Below, piece after piece: positions 26,132-34,309 of a stretch of DNA of 64,000 nt. The first letter of the stretch is position 1; each line of letters begins with the position of its first letter. The notes under the pieces are model-generated. The model worked only from the letters and a program-made list of their open reading frames with translations. It did not search any database and was not told the DNA's origin. Location: contig JAFEAQ010000011.1 of NCBI GenBank assembly GCA_018266295.1, forward strand, positions 62,001 through 126,000, given 5' to 3'. The position numbers were made by a program, and so were the translations under genes. Origin of the DNA: Bdellovibrionales bacterium (GTDB taxonomy: Bacteria > Bdellovibrionota > Bdellovibrionia > Bdellovibrionales > Bdellovibrionaceae).

Positions 26132-27099
26132 TGGTCGGCGCGATTCGTAAGCTCTTCGGCATCATCTTTGGCTCAAAACTCAAGATCCTCGTCATGATCC
26201 TCTCGACGCTGGTATTCTTGCTGGTTCTTTTCCCGATTAATGACCTCGGCGATTTTGTTTCTTCTCAAGTAGCGCGTCTGACCGGCAACAAAGTGTTCTT
26301 GCAGTTTGAAGAACTGAAGATGTCACTCTTCCCTGCTCCCGGCATGAAGGTCGAACAAGTGTTTGTTGAAGCTCAAGGAGTTCCAGGAATTTCCGCTCAG
26401 GAAATCCGTTTTGCTCCGGCTGTGATGGGCCTGATCTCGCAAAAACCTTACGGCACTGTCGATGCAAAGGGTTTGTTTAAAGGCGACGTACAGATCTCTG
26501 TGAAATCGGGTTCTCGCTCTGAAAATGGCGTTGAAAGACAGCGTGTTGAAATCAGCGCCAAGAAACTGAGCCTGCAGGACTTGCGCGAAGTGGCTCGCTT
26601 ACCTGTGATGATAAAGGGCAAGCTGGATCTTGAATCCACCGCGCTTGTGGACCTTTCTTTCACGGAGCAGCCGGACGTTGATGTAAATCTCAATATCTCG
26701 CAATTTGAGCTCCCGCCGTCGAATGTGAACACTCCGATGGGCCCACTCACAATGCCCGATTTAAAGCTTACCAGCGTTGAAATTAAGGGCCGTCTGGCCG
26801 GCGGCAAACTCATCATTGAGCATGGCCAAATCGGAAAAGAGAGCGATGAAATGCGCGGCACCATCACCGGCAACCTCGATCTGTCTTTGGCAAACCAAGG
26901 CGGCGTGATTAATCCGGTGATCGGCGGTTACACATTCAATGTCGACCTTCGCATGAAGAATAACTTCCTGAACCGCGCTTCGACATTCCTCATTTTAGTT
27001 GATCAGTACAAGACTGCGACTGCTGAAGGTGCGCAGTACAAATTCAAAGTTTCCGCGGCAAATACCATGATGCCGCCATCGATCGGCGCCGCGCGTTAA
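26131..27099 (+). CDS. gspN: Type II secretion protein GspN
   Basis: The start overlaps the gspM stop (TAATG). A single N-terminal membrane helix (about residues 12-32) is followed by about 290 periplasmic residues with beta-strand character and the AsmA-like pattern of GspN (KGDVQISVKSG, then MRGTITGNLDLS). GspN is an accessory component present in only some type II systems. At 322 residues it is in the usual range for delta-proteobacterial-type members. It is the last gene of the cluster, and a stable hairpin lies 52 bases beyond its stop. Confidence 0.85.
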   Translation: MVGAIRKLFGIIFGSKLKILVMILSTLVFLLVLFPINDLGDFVSSQVARLTGNKVFLQFEELKMSLFPAPGMKVEQVFVEAQGVPGISAQEIRFAPAVMGLISQKPYGTVDAKGLFKGDVQISVKSGSRSENGVERQRVEISAKKLSLQDLREVARLPVMIKGKLDLESTALVDLSFTEQPDVDVNLNISQFELPPSNVNTPMGPLTMPDLKLTSVEIKGRLAGGKLIIEHGQIGKESDEMRGTITGNLDLSLANQGGVINPVIGGYTFNVDLRMKNNFLNRASTFLILVDQYKTATAEGAQYKFKVSAANTMMPPSIGAAR

Positions 27100-27150
27100 T
27101 CCGCTGGACGGCGCTCCCTGTCCGATTTATATTACCTCATCTTTTCAGCC

Positions 27151-27177
27151 ACCAAACCCGTTGACCGCGGGGTTGGT
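27151..27177 (+). terminator. Hairpin after the gsp operon, possible terminator
   Basis: ACCAAACCC (27151-27159) pairs with GGGGTTGGT (27169-27177) with one mismatch and a 9-base loop. It lies between gspN and ssb. No run of T follows, so it is either a factor-dependent end, an RNA-stabilising 3' structure or a regulatory element ahead of ssb. Confidence 0.4.
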
Positions 27178-27280
27178 CCTTGATTTGCTCATTGTGCAGG
27201 CAAACCCGGGAGCTTTTTTAAGTCTTTATTGACAAGACTCTCACTAACTACAAAAACCTTATAGTCTCATGGGAGGGATT

Positions 27281-27724
27281 ATGTCTGGTGTAAATAAAGT
27301 TATTATCGTAGGCCGTTTGGGCGCTGACCCTGAAGTAAAAGCCGTTGGCCAAGGTACGACTGTGACCCGTTTGAATATCGCTACAAGTGAAAACTGGATG
27401 GGCAAAGATGGCCAAAAACAAGAGCGCACTGAGTGGCACCGTGTTGTCGTTTGGGGCAAGCTCGCAGAAATCTGCGGTAAGCACTTGAGCAAAGGTCGTC
27501 AAGTCTACGTCGAAGGCCGTTTGCAAACTCGCCAATGGGAAGACCAACAAGGTCAAAAGAAATACACGACTGAGATCGTAGCAAACACTGTGCAATTCCT
27601 CGGTTCTGCTGGTGGCGAACGTTCTACTGAGAACAGACAATCTTCTGGTGGCGGCGATGATTTCGGCTACCAAGATTTCGGACCGGAACCAAGCTTCAAC
27701 AGCTCTGACGACATTCCATTCTAA
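27281..27724 (+). CDS. ssb: Single-stranded DNA-binding protein
   Basis: SSB coats single-stranded DNA during replication and repair. The start is ATG 27281 ([18 protein letters not shown]); the in-frame ATG at 27269 lies on the GGGAGG ribosome binding site and is rejected. The OB fold covers about residues 1-110 with family features [18 protein letters not shown] and [11 protein letters not shown] short Gly/Ser linker leads to the acidic tip DDIPF that recruits partner proteins. Length 147 is normal. Codon use suggests high expression. A strong terminator follows, so it is probably a single-gene transcript. Confidence 0.98.
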   Translation: MSGVNKVIIVGRLGADPEVKAVGQGTTVTRLNIATSENWMGKDGQKQERTEWHRVVVWGKLAEICGKHLSKGRQVYVEGRLQTRQWEDQQGQKKYTTEIVANTVQFLGSAGGERSTENRQSSGGGDDFGYQDFGPEPSFNSSDDIPF

Positions 27725-27746
27725 GACTTTCGAACATTTTTCGTTT

Positions 27747-27787
27747 AAAAAAGACCCGTTTGAATAAAACGGGTCTTTTCTTTTTTT
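27747..27787 (+). terminator. Rho-independent terminator of ssb
   Basis: AAGACCCGTTT (27751-27761) and AAACGGGTCTT (27767-27777) form a perfect 11-base stem with a 5-base loop. It is flanked by A-rich sequence on the 5' side and a T-rich run (27776-27787) on the 3' side. Confidence 0.93.
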
Positions 27788-27813
27788 AGCACCTCTGCAT
27801 AGAATTTATATCT

Positions 27814-28236
27814 ATGCTTCGCAGTTTTTATTTTCTTCTTTGTATGATGCTTCTGAGTTCCTGCTCGCTTTATAGCTCCGCAGGCCGTAAGCAATTTGAA
27901 GAAAAGGCTCCGAACTCCATCCAAACGACACTGTCACAAAAACCTTTAGAATCTATTCAAGCCTACTCTCTACAGAGTTGCCGTGAAATGAGTGCTGCCG
28001 AAGCATGGTTGCGCGAAGAGTTCCCAAACACCAGTCATGAACTGATCGAAATGCATCCTGACTACGAAGTTTGGGGAAAGAATATGGAAGACGGCCAAGT
28101 CGAAATCACCGTCATTACCCAGGACAACACGGCAACGGAATCATGTGTATACAAGTTCGAATCGAAAAAGATCTGGCAAATCTACAAAAAGAGCTTTTTA
28201 GAAGAGCTCACGCGTAGTCTCGTAAGCATCGATTAA
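27814..28236 (+). CDS. Unknown lipoprotein (140 aa)
   Basis: The N-terminus is a lipoprotein signal: a hydrophobic core, then the lipobox LSSC with Cys17, followed by SLYSS, so outer-membrane attachment is likely. The remaining 120 residues have two more cysteines (QSCREM, ESCVYKF) and a mixed alpha/beta pattern without known motifs. No clear ribosome binding site precedes the ATG, and it follows the ssb terminator by 27 bases, so its promoter must overlap that region. Function unknown. Confidence 0.8.
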   Translation: MLRSFYFLLCMMLLSSCSLYSSAGRKQFEEKAPNSIQTTLSQKPLESIQAYSLQSCREMSAAEAWLREEFPNTSHELIEMHPDYEVWGKNMEDGQVEITVITQDNTATESCVYKFESKKIWQIYKKSFLEELTRSLVSID

Positions 28237-28336
28237 TCATTTCTATCCTAGCCCATAGTCCGCCTCCCGATGGACACTGTGCATTTTCTGCATGAAAATA
28301 TTAAGGAATATGGTCCACCAACCAGGAGTCCTTAGC

Positions 28337-29221
28337 GTGAAGAAATTCTCGGTTTTTTTCGCCGTTTCATTTTTATTCGCCAGCTATTCCGCACTAGCTG
28401 CAAAAATTTCTCAGGTGAAAAATAATAAAGTCATGATCGAGCTTGATGGCGAAAGCGCTTCAGCGGGAACAGAATTTTTCGCCTTAAATCCGCAGAACAA
28501 ACGTGTCGCGCTCATCAAGGTCACGCAAGTTAAAGGCGGACGCGCCATCGGTGAGATCACGAAAGGGACTGTCAAACCTGGTTATCTTTTGCAGAATAAA
28601 GGTGGCTCTCCGGCTGCCGCCGCGGCGAACTCAGGCGGCGATACGGGCACTGACGATTATTACGATCGCAAACTCAATAACAAAGTTCACAATGGAAACT
28701 CTTGGGGTATTATCGGTGGCTACTTGATGAACACGATGGCCGTGAAAACTTCAAGTATGCAAATCAATATGTCGGGTTCTGGTTTCGGCGCCCTTGGCTA
28801 CTATGATTATGCTTTGTCCCCTTCTCTTGTTTTCCGCGGCATGACAGGGCTTGAAACATACAATGTGGCGGGATCGAACTCTGCAGCTTCTCCGAGCAAC
28901 TGTACAACGAACTGTGATGTGAAAATTCAGTATTTGTCTTTCTACGGTTATGGCCGCTGGAACTTCATGCAAGGCCAATACAAATCATGGCTTGGCGCCG
29001 GCGCAGGTTACTTGTATCCGATGTCTAAGCCGGGCGGCTCTGTATTCCAGAACAATCAGATGGGCGCGAATCAAATCTTCGTTTTCTCAGCGGGCATGGA
29101 TTATCGCTTGAGCGCTAAGAACTACATGCCAATCTCTCTGGAGTACGGCCTATACCCTGCAACAGCCACCGTCACAGCAAGCATCATCTACCTCCGCCTC
29201 GGCTACGCCTGGAACCTCTAA
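28337..29221 (+). CDS. Predicted outer-membrane beta-barrel protein (294 aa)
   Basis: I prefer GTG 28337: AGGAG lies 9 bases upstream and a signal peptide starts at once (KKFSVFFAVSFLF, ending ALAAK). ATG 28292 would bury it. After a beta-rich N-terminal domain (about residues 22-85, KVMIELDGESASAGTEFFALN) and a Gly/Ala linker comes a barrel-like region with alternating aromatic strands, ending in YLRLGYAWNL. This is typical of OmpA/OmpX-size barrels. The TAA stop (29219-29221) is also the first triplet of the left RAYT repeat, so the mobile unit sits exactly at the gene end. Confidence 0.82.
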   Translation: MKKFSVFFAVSFLFASYSALAAKISQVKNNKVMIELDGESASAGTEFFALNPQNKRVALIKVTQVKGGRAIGEITKGTVKPGYLLQNKGGSPAAAAANSGGDTGTDDYYDRKLNNKVHNGNSWGIIGGYLMNTMAVKTSSMQINMSGSGFGALGYYDYALSPSLVFRGMTGLETYNVAGSNSAASPSNCTTNCDVKIQYLSFYGYGRWNFMQGQYKSWLGAGAGYLYPMSKPGGSVFQNNQMGANQIFVFSAGMDYRLSAKNYMPISLEYGLYPATATVTASIIYLRLGYAWNL

Positions 29222-29253
29222 AAGGTACCAGGTCGCTTTTCGGAATTGACTTT
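29219..29253 (+). repeat. Left 35-base inverted repeat of the RAYT unit
   Basis: It begins TAAAAGGTACC, contains AGGTCGCTTTTC and ends GAATTGACTTT. It is a perfect inverted copy of 29946-29980. Its first three bases are the stop codon of the outer-membrane barrel gene. An AAAAG/CTTTT stem is possible inside it. Confidence 0.95.
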
Positions 29254-29265
29254 GCCCCTTCTCAT

Positions 29266-29307
29266 TTCTTGGCATGGAACTTGTTAGTAATGTGCTCATG
29301 CCAAGAA
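29266..29307 (+). promoter_or_regulatory. Hairpin covering the RAYT start codon
   Basis: TTCTTGGCATG (29266-29276) and CATGCCAAGAA (29297-29307) are perfect 11-base complements with a 20-base loop. The likely start codon (29298-29300) lies in the right arm, so the folded RNA would hide it. It could also act as a palindromic REP-like DNA hairpin for the transposase. Confidence 0.7.
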
Positions 29308-29945
29308 AGACCCACTTAATTTCGACAGAATATCCGTATCACGTAAATTGCCGGACTCACGGCGGACAATTCATCCCTATCGATATGCCTATCGCCTGGG
29401 AAATCATGAGTAACTACCTCTTTTTTGTAAAGCACGCCTATAAATTAAAAATTCACTCCTTCGTACTCATGAATAATCACTTCCATCTTATCGTGACCAC
29501 TCCTCACGGCAATTTGAGTGAGGCAATGAATTACTTTATGCGCGAAACGAGCAAAGAGTTTAATCGTGTACTAAAAAGAGAAGATCAGTTTTATGGGAGC
29601 CGTTACTATCGGACTCTCGTCAAACGGGTGCACTATTGGAGCAACGTCTACAAATATGTATATAGAAACCCAGTTCAAGCTGGATTAAGTCAGTCATGCG
29701 AAGAATATAGATTCAGTACTCTACATGGACTTCTTGGCAAAAGTAGAATGACTATTCCCATAGAAGAAGACCACTTTCTATTTTCGGAATTTGAGATTAA
29801 CTCAGCGACGCTAAAATGGCTCAATGAGACTCCGCTAGCTAGTGACATTGAAGCACTTGCCAAAGCCCTTAAAAGAAAAGAGTTTTTCTTGCCGAAAAAT
29901 CCACTCAACAAACAGCCTCACCGGCTAGAAGAAAGCCTTCTTTAG
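29298..29945 (+). CDS. REP-associated tyrosine transposase (Y1, IS200-like)
   Basis: The protein (215 aa from ATG 29298) opens MPRKTHLIST. It carries the HUH metal-binding motif HFH at residues 61-63 (MNNHFHLIV) and the RAYT motif YVYRNPVQAGL with the likely catalytic Tyr120, so it should nick single-stranded DNA. An ATG at 29274 is in frame, but the family start and context favour 29298. There is no frameshift and the catalytic residues are intact, so it may be active. The stop TAG abuts the right repeat directly. RAYTs process REP hairpins; the repeats here are the likely targets. Confidence 0.92.
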   Translation: MPRKTHLISTEYPYHVNCRTHGGQFIPIDMPIAWEIMSNYLFFVKHAYKLKIHSFVLMNNHFHLIVTTPHGNLSEAMNYFMRETSKEFNRVLKREDQFYGSRYYRTLVKRVHYWSNVYKYVYRNPVQAGLSQSCEEYRFSTLHGLLGKSRMTIPIEEDHFLFSEFEINSATLKWLNETPLASDIEALAKALKRKEFFLPKNPLNKQPHRLEESLL

Positions 29946-29980
29946 AAAGTCAATTCCGAAAAGCGACCTGGTACCTTTTA
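29946..29980 (-). repeat. Right 35-base inverted repeat of the RAYT unit
   Basis: On the minus strand it is identical to 29219-29253. It starts immediately after the transposase stop codon, and its outer TAA (29980-29978) is the stop of the (p)ppGpp synthetase gene on the minus strand. Confidence 0.95.
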
Positions 29981-32194
29981 GTGGAAGACGCGGGTGACGC
30001 CGAGGATGCCTTTGATTTTTTGGAGTTCGTAGATGGCGTTGTTGAGCTGGCTGGCGTCTTTGACGCTGACTTCGAAGTTGCAGACTGCTTTTTTATCTTT
30101 GGTGGTGCGGATCTGCGCGCTTTCGATGTTGATGCCTTGAACTGCAAAAACCTCGGACATGGATTTTAGCAAGCCCGGCACGTCATGACTGATCACGCGA
30201 ACACGCACCATGCGCTCCTGGCCATCACTTGCCTGAGTGCTTGTCCATGCGACATCGACTTTACGGAATTGATCGAGCTCAAATGCCTTCGGGCAATCGG
30301 CGCGATGGACTGTGACGCCACGACCGCGGGAAATAAAGCCACTAATTGGATCGCCGGGAATCGGATGGCAGCATTTTGCAAAATGCACAAGCACGTCATC
30401 CATCCCGTCGACGCTAACAAGAGAGTTACTCTTACGCGTCTTCTGAGCGGCGGCCTTCACCACCTTCTCCATGAAGGTCGTCTCTTCGGTCTTAGCAGCC
30501 TCTTTCGCAATCGTCGTCGGTGACACACGGTTCACCAGATGGCGGGGCTCCAAACGGCCGTAGCCGACTTTCACGTAGAGCTCTTCCAAATCCTTCAGAC
30601 CATTTTCTTTTAAGAACGTCTCGTACTCAGGACCCTTCAAATGCTTCACAGCCGCCATACCGAACTTGCGGAATTCTTTTTCGACAAGATCCTTACCCAA
30701 AGCCAAAGAACGACGACGTTGCTCTTCCTTAACGTACTGGCGGATTTTTTGCTTTGCTTTATTCGTAACCGCAAACTTAAGCCAGTCTTTCGAAGGCTCT
30801 TGCGTTTTTGAAGTCACGATCTCAACCGTATCCCCGTTTTGAAGCTGATATCTGAGCGGCACCATTTTGCCGTTGATACGAGCGCCGGTGCACTTATTAC
30901 CAAGCTCTGTATGAACCGCATAGGCAAAATCTAAAGGAGTTGCGCCCTCGGGGAATTCACGCACATCCCCCTTCGGAGTGAAAACATAAATTTCAGAATC
31001 AAAAAGATCAGTCTTTACACTATCAAGGAATTCGTCGGCGTTTTTAACTTGTTGATGAGAATTAACAAGATCCTTCAGCCAATTCACTTGCTGGAATTCG
31101 CTATCCTCTGCGGCCTTGCCGCGTTCTTTATACTTCCAGTGAGCCGCGATACCGCGCTCGGCAACGAGATGCATTTCACGCGTGCGGATTTGAATTTCGA
31201 TGCGTTCCCCGCCGGGACCGATCACCGTCGTATGCAACGACTGGTAGTTATTGGTCTTCGGCATGGCGATGAAGTCTTTAAAGCGTCCAGGGATCGGCTT
31301 CCACAGCGAGTGGACAAGCCCCAGAACGCCATAGCACTCTGCCACAGATTCAACAATCACACGGAATGCCAGCACATCATAGAGCTGCTCGTAATCGATA
31401 TTACGACTTTGCATTTTCTTGTAGATGGACCATAAGTGCTTCGAGCGGCCGAACACTTCAAACTTGAAACCGGCTTTATCAAGCTCTTTACTGATCACAC
31501 TTTTCACATCATCGATGTAACGATTTTGCTCAGCCTCGGTCTTACGAACCTTTTGTACCAGCTCGTAGTACATGTCGGGGCGATAGTAACGGAAGCACAA
31601 GTCTTCAAGCTCAATTTTCAAAGAGCTGATACCCATACGGCCCGCCAGGGGACAGTAAATCTCGAGGGTCTCCATGGCAATGCGCTCTTGCTTTTCAAAC
31701 GGCATGAAGTTCATCGTGCGCATATTGTGCAAACGATCGCAAAGCTTCACCAGAAGCACGCGCACATCACGTCCCATGGCCACGATCATCTTGCGAATAT
31801 TCTCGCCTTGCTTCTCGTAGCTGTTTTTAAACTTCATCTGCGAGATCTTCGTGACACCATCCACGAGCTGCGCCACAGACTCGCCAAACTCGCGGCGAAT
31901 GTCTTCGAGAGTCGCATGCGTGTCTTCAACCGTGTCGTGCAAAAGCCCCGTCACAATCGAATCTAAATCTAAATGCAGGTCTGCGAGAATTCCGCCAACA
32001 GCCAGCGGATGAGAAATGTAGGGTTCTCCCGAACGACGAATTTGCCCTTCGTGAGCTTTTTCAGAAAAGTAATAGGCTTTCTCAATGATTTTCAAATCAG
32101 CCTGTGGAAAATAGGATCTGATTTTATTTAAAAGTTCTTCTAGGGTTTTTGTGGGTCTTTGGGAAAGACCGCCTTCCACGTGGCTCTCTGACAT
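29978..32194 (-). CDS. spoT: Bifunctional (p)ppGpp synthetase/hydrolase (RelA/SpoT family)
   Basis: The enzyme makes and degrades the stringent-response alarmone. I chose ATG 32194 (MSESHVEGG); a TTG at 32203 is the only upstream option. Domains in order: HD hydrolase with intact HD pair (about residues 86-87, LLHDTVEDT), synthetase with the RFKD motif (about 304-307) that marks bifunctional enzymes and YQSLHTTV, TGS domain (about 395-455), a conserved CCHPIPGD segment and a C-terminal ACT domain. Both active sites look complete. It follows yicC, gmk and rpoZ in the same direction, a classic arrangement. Its stop codon lies in the right RAYT repeat. Confidence 0.97.
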   Translation of the reverse strand: MSESHVEGGLSQRPTKTLEELLNKIRSYFPQADLKIIEKAYYFSEKAHEGQIRRSGEPYISHPLAVGGILADLHLDLDSIVTGLLHDTVEDTHATLEDIRREFGESVAQLVDGVTKISQMKFKNSYEKQGENIRKMIVAMGRDVRVLLVKLCDRLHNMRTMNFMPFEKQERIAMETLEIYCPLAGRMGISSLKIELEDLCFRYYRPDMYYELVQKVRKTEAEQNRYIDDVKSVISKELDKAGFKFEVFGRSKHLWSIYKKMQSRNIDYEQLYDVLAFRVIVESVAECYGVLGLVHSLWKPIPGRFKDFIAMPKTNNYQSLHTTVIGPGGERIEIQIRTREMHLVAERGIAAHWKYKERGKAAEDSEFQQVNWLKDLVNSHQQVKNADEFLDSVKTDLFDSEIYVFTPKGDVREFPEGATPLDFAYAVHTELGNKCTGARINGKMVPLRYQLQNGDTVEIVTSKTQEPSKDWLKFAVTNKAKQKIRQYVKEEQRRRSLALGKDLVEKEFRKFGMAAVKHLKGPEYETFLKENGLKDLEELYVKVGYGRLEPRHLVNRVSPTTIAKEAAKTEETTFMEKVVKAAAQKTRKSNSLVSVDGMDDVLVHFAKCCHPIPGDPISGFISRGRGVTVHRADCPKAFELDQFRKVDVAWTSTQASDGQERMVRVRVISHDVPGLLKSMSEVFAVQGINIESAQIRTTKDKKAVCNFEVSVKDASQLNNAIYELQKIKGILGVTRVFH

Positions 32195-32281
32195 ACCTAA
32201 CAATCATATCTCAGAGGGCCTTAGGACACCAGGAAGATTCCTCCTGGCGATTACGAAATTGACTCGTATTTTCGGATATTT

Positions 32282-32301
32282 AAGACTTTAGACCAAGTCT
32301 T
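32282..32301 (-). other. Perfect hairpin at the end of rpoZ
   Basis: AAGACTT (32282-32288) and AAGTCTT (32295-32301) are complementary with a 6-base loop. On the minus strand the structure begins within the rpoZ stop codon, 87 bases before spoT. There is no T run after it, so it may mark processing or partial attenuation between rpoZ and spoT. A second small stem (CCAGGA, TCCTGG) lies at 32229-32247. Confidence 0.4.
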
Positions 32302-32542
32302 ATTTGTTGAGATCTCTTTCAATCTCCGCCAACAAGCCTGCTGGATCAGAGTGATTGTCGTCGTAACCAACGTTGCCCGCAGCGACCTCACGAAGAGCAC
32401 TCACGATGTATTTGTTATTACGAGCCGCGACTGTGCACTCAGAACCTTTGAGCAATTGCTTAGCTCTTTTTGAAACCATCAAAACCAAAGCAAAACGATT
32501 AGGAACCTTGTTCAAGCAGTCTTCTACCGTAACGCGTGCCAT
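32300..32542 (-). CDS. rpoZ: RNA polymerase omega subunit
   Basis: The 80-residue protein opens [30 protein letters not shown], the standard omega N-terminus that embraces the beta-prime C-terminus in RNA polymerase. It then continues with the [17 protein letters not shown] region. Length is typical. It is placed between gmk (30 bases upstream) and spoT, as in many proteobacteria. A GGGAGG-like site precedes the ATG. Omega is also linked to ppGpp response, fitting its neighbour. Confidence 0.97.
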   Translation of the reverse strand: MARVTVEDCLNKVPNRFALVLMVSKRAKQLLKGSECTVAARNNKYIVSALREVAAGNVGYDDNHSDPAGLLAEIERDLNK

Positions 32543-32572
32543 TCATGCCTCCCGAAAGGGGCTAAGTTATCT

Positions 32573-33130
32573 CTAAGACAGTAATTCTTCAATGATTTTT
32601 TTAAATTGAGCGTAAGAGTGCTCAAATTGGTCGTTCACAATCTGATAATCGAAGCGAGACGCCTGTTTGATTTCCTTTTCAGCGTTCGCCATACGGATTT
32701 CAATGTCCGCGGGGATCTTTCCGTCGCGCTTTTCAATTCTACGACGCAGCTCGTCGATACTCGGTGGGAGAATGAAAACCGAAACCGCATCCGGGTATTT
32801 CGCTTTAAAGGTATCAGCCCCCTGAACGTCGACGTCCATGATGATGCATTTGCCCTTAATCCAGGCATTTTCCAGCTGATAGTATGGAGTTCCGTAAAGA
32901 TTCGTGTGCACATTGGCCCACTCAACGAAGAAGTTTTCTTTGATTTTGGCTTCGAACTCTTCACGAGTCACAAAGTTATAAGGGTGGCCTTGGCTCTCGC
33001 CTTTACGCATCCCGCGGGTGGTGTACGTGACAGTATCTTCGAGACGAGAATCTTCCCGACATGCTTTCTCTACAAAGCTGCTTTTGCCGGCCCCGCTCGG
33101 AGCTGCGACAATGATCATTCTCGTTTTCAT
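32573..33130 (-). CDS. gmk: Guanylate kinase
   Basis: Gmk phosphorylates GMP to GDP with ATP. The P-loop PSGAGKSS is at residues 11-18, followed by the GMP-binding segments TRGMRKGESQGHPYNFVTREEF and the family motif IIMDVDVQGADTFK. Length 185 is normal, though the C-terminus is short. It is in the yicC-gmk-rpoZ-spoT run, 22 bases after yicC, and supplies guanine nucleotides for the same pool that the downstream (p)ppGpp enzyme uses. Confidence 0.97.
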   Translation of the reverse strand: MKTRMIIVAAPSGAGKSSFVEKACREDSRLEDTVTYTTRGMRKGESQGHPYNFVTREEFEAKIKENFFVEWANVHTNLYGTPYYQLENAWIKGKCIIMDVDVQGADTFKAKYPDAVSVFILPPSIDELRRRIEKRDGKIPADIEIRMANAEKEIKQASRFDYQIVNDQFEHSYAQFKKIIEELLS

Positions 33131-33152
33131 AACCTGTCCACGTCCCGTCTCG

Positions 33153-34031
33153 CTACTCTACGTTCTGAACCTGTTCTCTAAGTCTTTCAATGAGTGTTTT
33201 CGCTTCTACCACAGCCTGAGTGATCTTGGCTACCTGAGACTTTGAGCCGATGGTGTTCACCTCACGAAGCAATTCCTGGGTGTAGAAATCGAGCTTTTTG
33301 CCCTCTGCCTGAGCACTTTTCAACAGATCTTTATAGTTTTTAAGATGCTCTGTCAGGCGGACCAGCTCCTCGTTGATATCGGCCTTTTCAAGCTGGATCA
33401 CGATTTCCTGAGTCAGGCGCTGAGGATCCATCTCTTGACCCTTCAAACGGCTGCCGATTTTTTGTTCAAAGCGTTCTTGCAACTGACGGTTGGCGTCTTC
33501 GCGGAGCCCCGCCACAATAGCCACCTGCTTTTCAAGGTCGTGAACGAGTTTTTCGAGCTCCTTCTGCAAAAACTTACCTTCGCGCTCCCGCTCTTTCACA
33601 CAATCGCCGCAAGCTTTAGTGAAAACCGATTTTAGCAACTTTTCTTCATGAGTTGTGACTTCGGATTTGTCTTCAAGCTGGATAACATCCGGCATGCGCG
33701 CCAGAATTTCCAGATGCAGGTTCGCCGGGAGCTTGGTGGCTTTTGAAATTTTCTGAAAAGCGCTGAGATATTTTTTCGCGAGCTCTTCGTTCACACGCAC
33801 TTCTGCAGCTTCCTGTGCGCCTTTATTGCGGCGGTTGACAAAGATGTCCACCGTTCCGCGCAGAATTTTTTCGCTCAGAATTTTTTTAAGATCCGCTTCA
33901 AAAGGCACGAATTCACGCGGCAAATGGAATCTCGTATCGAGGAAGCGACCATTCACGGTGCGAATGCTCACTTCAATGTTGAGGTCCTTTTGCTGCGCCT
34001 TCGAGGTGCCGTAACCAGTCATGCTTTTCAT
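33153..34031 (-). CDS. yicC: YicC-family endoribonuclease
   Basis: I chose ATG 34031 (MKSMTGYGTSKAQ), which has GGAG 5 bases upstream; an upstream GTG at 34037 is less likely. The N-terminal YicC_N-like domain (SMTGYG, VNGRFLDTRFHLPREF) and the C-terminal DUF1732 segment (VRLTEHLKNYKDLL, then KLDFYTQELLREVNTIGSKS) identify the family. E. coli YicC has been reported as an endoribonuclease. Length 292 is typical. It heads a minus-strand operon with gmk, rpoZ and spoT. Confidence 0.94.
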   Translation of the reverse strand: MKSMTGYGTSKAQQKDLNIEVSIRTVNGRFLDTRFHLPREFVPFEADLKKILSEKILRGTVDIFVNRRNKGAQEAAEVRVNEELAKKYLSAFQKISKATKLPANLHLEILARMPDVIQLEDKSEVTTHEEKLLKSVFTKACGDCVKEREREGKFLQKELEKLVHDLEKQVAIVAGLREDANRQLQERFEQKIGSRLKGQEMDPQRLTQEIVIQLEKADINEELVRLTEHLKNYKDLLKSAQAEGKKLDFYTQELLREVNTIGSKSQVAKITQAVVEAKTLIERLREQVQNVE

Positions 34032-34192
34032 ATTCACTCCAGTATGAAAACCGCCGCCACTGCCGTCAAGAAAACTCGAGCCTCAAAATGAGTCTGTGGC
34101 TGCTGTTCACCTAGAAACCATGGCCGTAAAAAACGACTCATGATGATGCAAAAAGGGGCTTATGGACAATGAGTCCAGCTCATAATTGCACA

Positions 34193-34224
34193 CTTTTTTC
34201 CCTGGGAGCAATTCTTTTTTCCCT
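34193..34224 (+). repeat. Two tandem CTTTTTTCCCT elements
   Basis: CTTTTTTCCCT occurs at 34193-34203 and again at 34214-34224, a 21-base period, each followed by a GGGA or AGGA stretch. They lie about 25 bases upstream of the putative sigma-28 promoter, on one face of the helix. A binding site for a regulator is possible. Confidence 0.5.
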
Positions 34225-34248
34225 AGGAAATTAAACAACTTAAATTGA

Positions 34249-34276
34249 TAGATGAAATAACAACGTTAGCCGATAC
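34249..34276 (+). promoter_or_regulatory. Possible sigma-28 (FliA) promoter of the pseudopilin operon
   Basis: GCCGATAC (34269-34276) matches seven of eight bases of the FliA -10 consensus GCCGATAA. A weak -35, TAGATGAA, lies at 34249-34256. The spacing is one base longer than the usual 11. The start of transcription would fall near 34283, 27 bases before the first gene. Confidence 0.45.
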
Positions 34277-34309
34277 TAAAAGGAGAACGTTAAATTACAA
34301 GGCAGTATC

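Larger units (their letters stand above)
29219..29980 (+). mobile_element. RAYT unit bounded by 35-base inverted repeats
   Basis: The unit consists of a left repeat (29219-29253), a hairpin region, one REP-associated tyrosine transposase gene and a right repeat (29946-29980) in inverted orientation. The two repeats are identical over 35 bases. The unit lies exactly between two convergent genes, and each repeat begins with the TAA stop codon of its neighbour. A third, solo copy is at 13273. RAYTs are known to be domesticated single-copy transposases associated with REP repeats, and this arrangement fits. Confidence 0.8.

Noticed and set aside
27229-27265. TTGACA at 27229 with TATAGT at 27260 as an ssb promoter
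   Set aside because: The spacing is 25 bases, far beyond the 16-18 of a sigma-70 promoter, so the two boxes do not form one promoter. The real ssb promoter remains unidentified.
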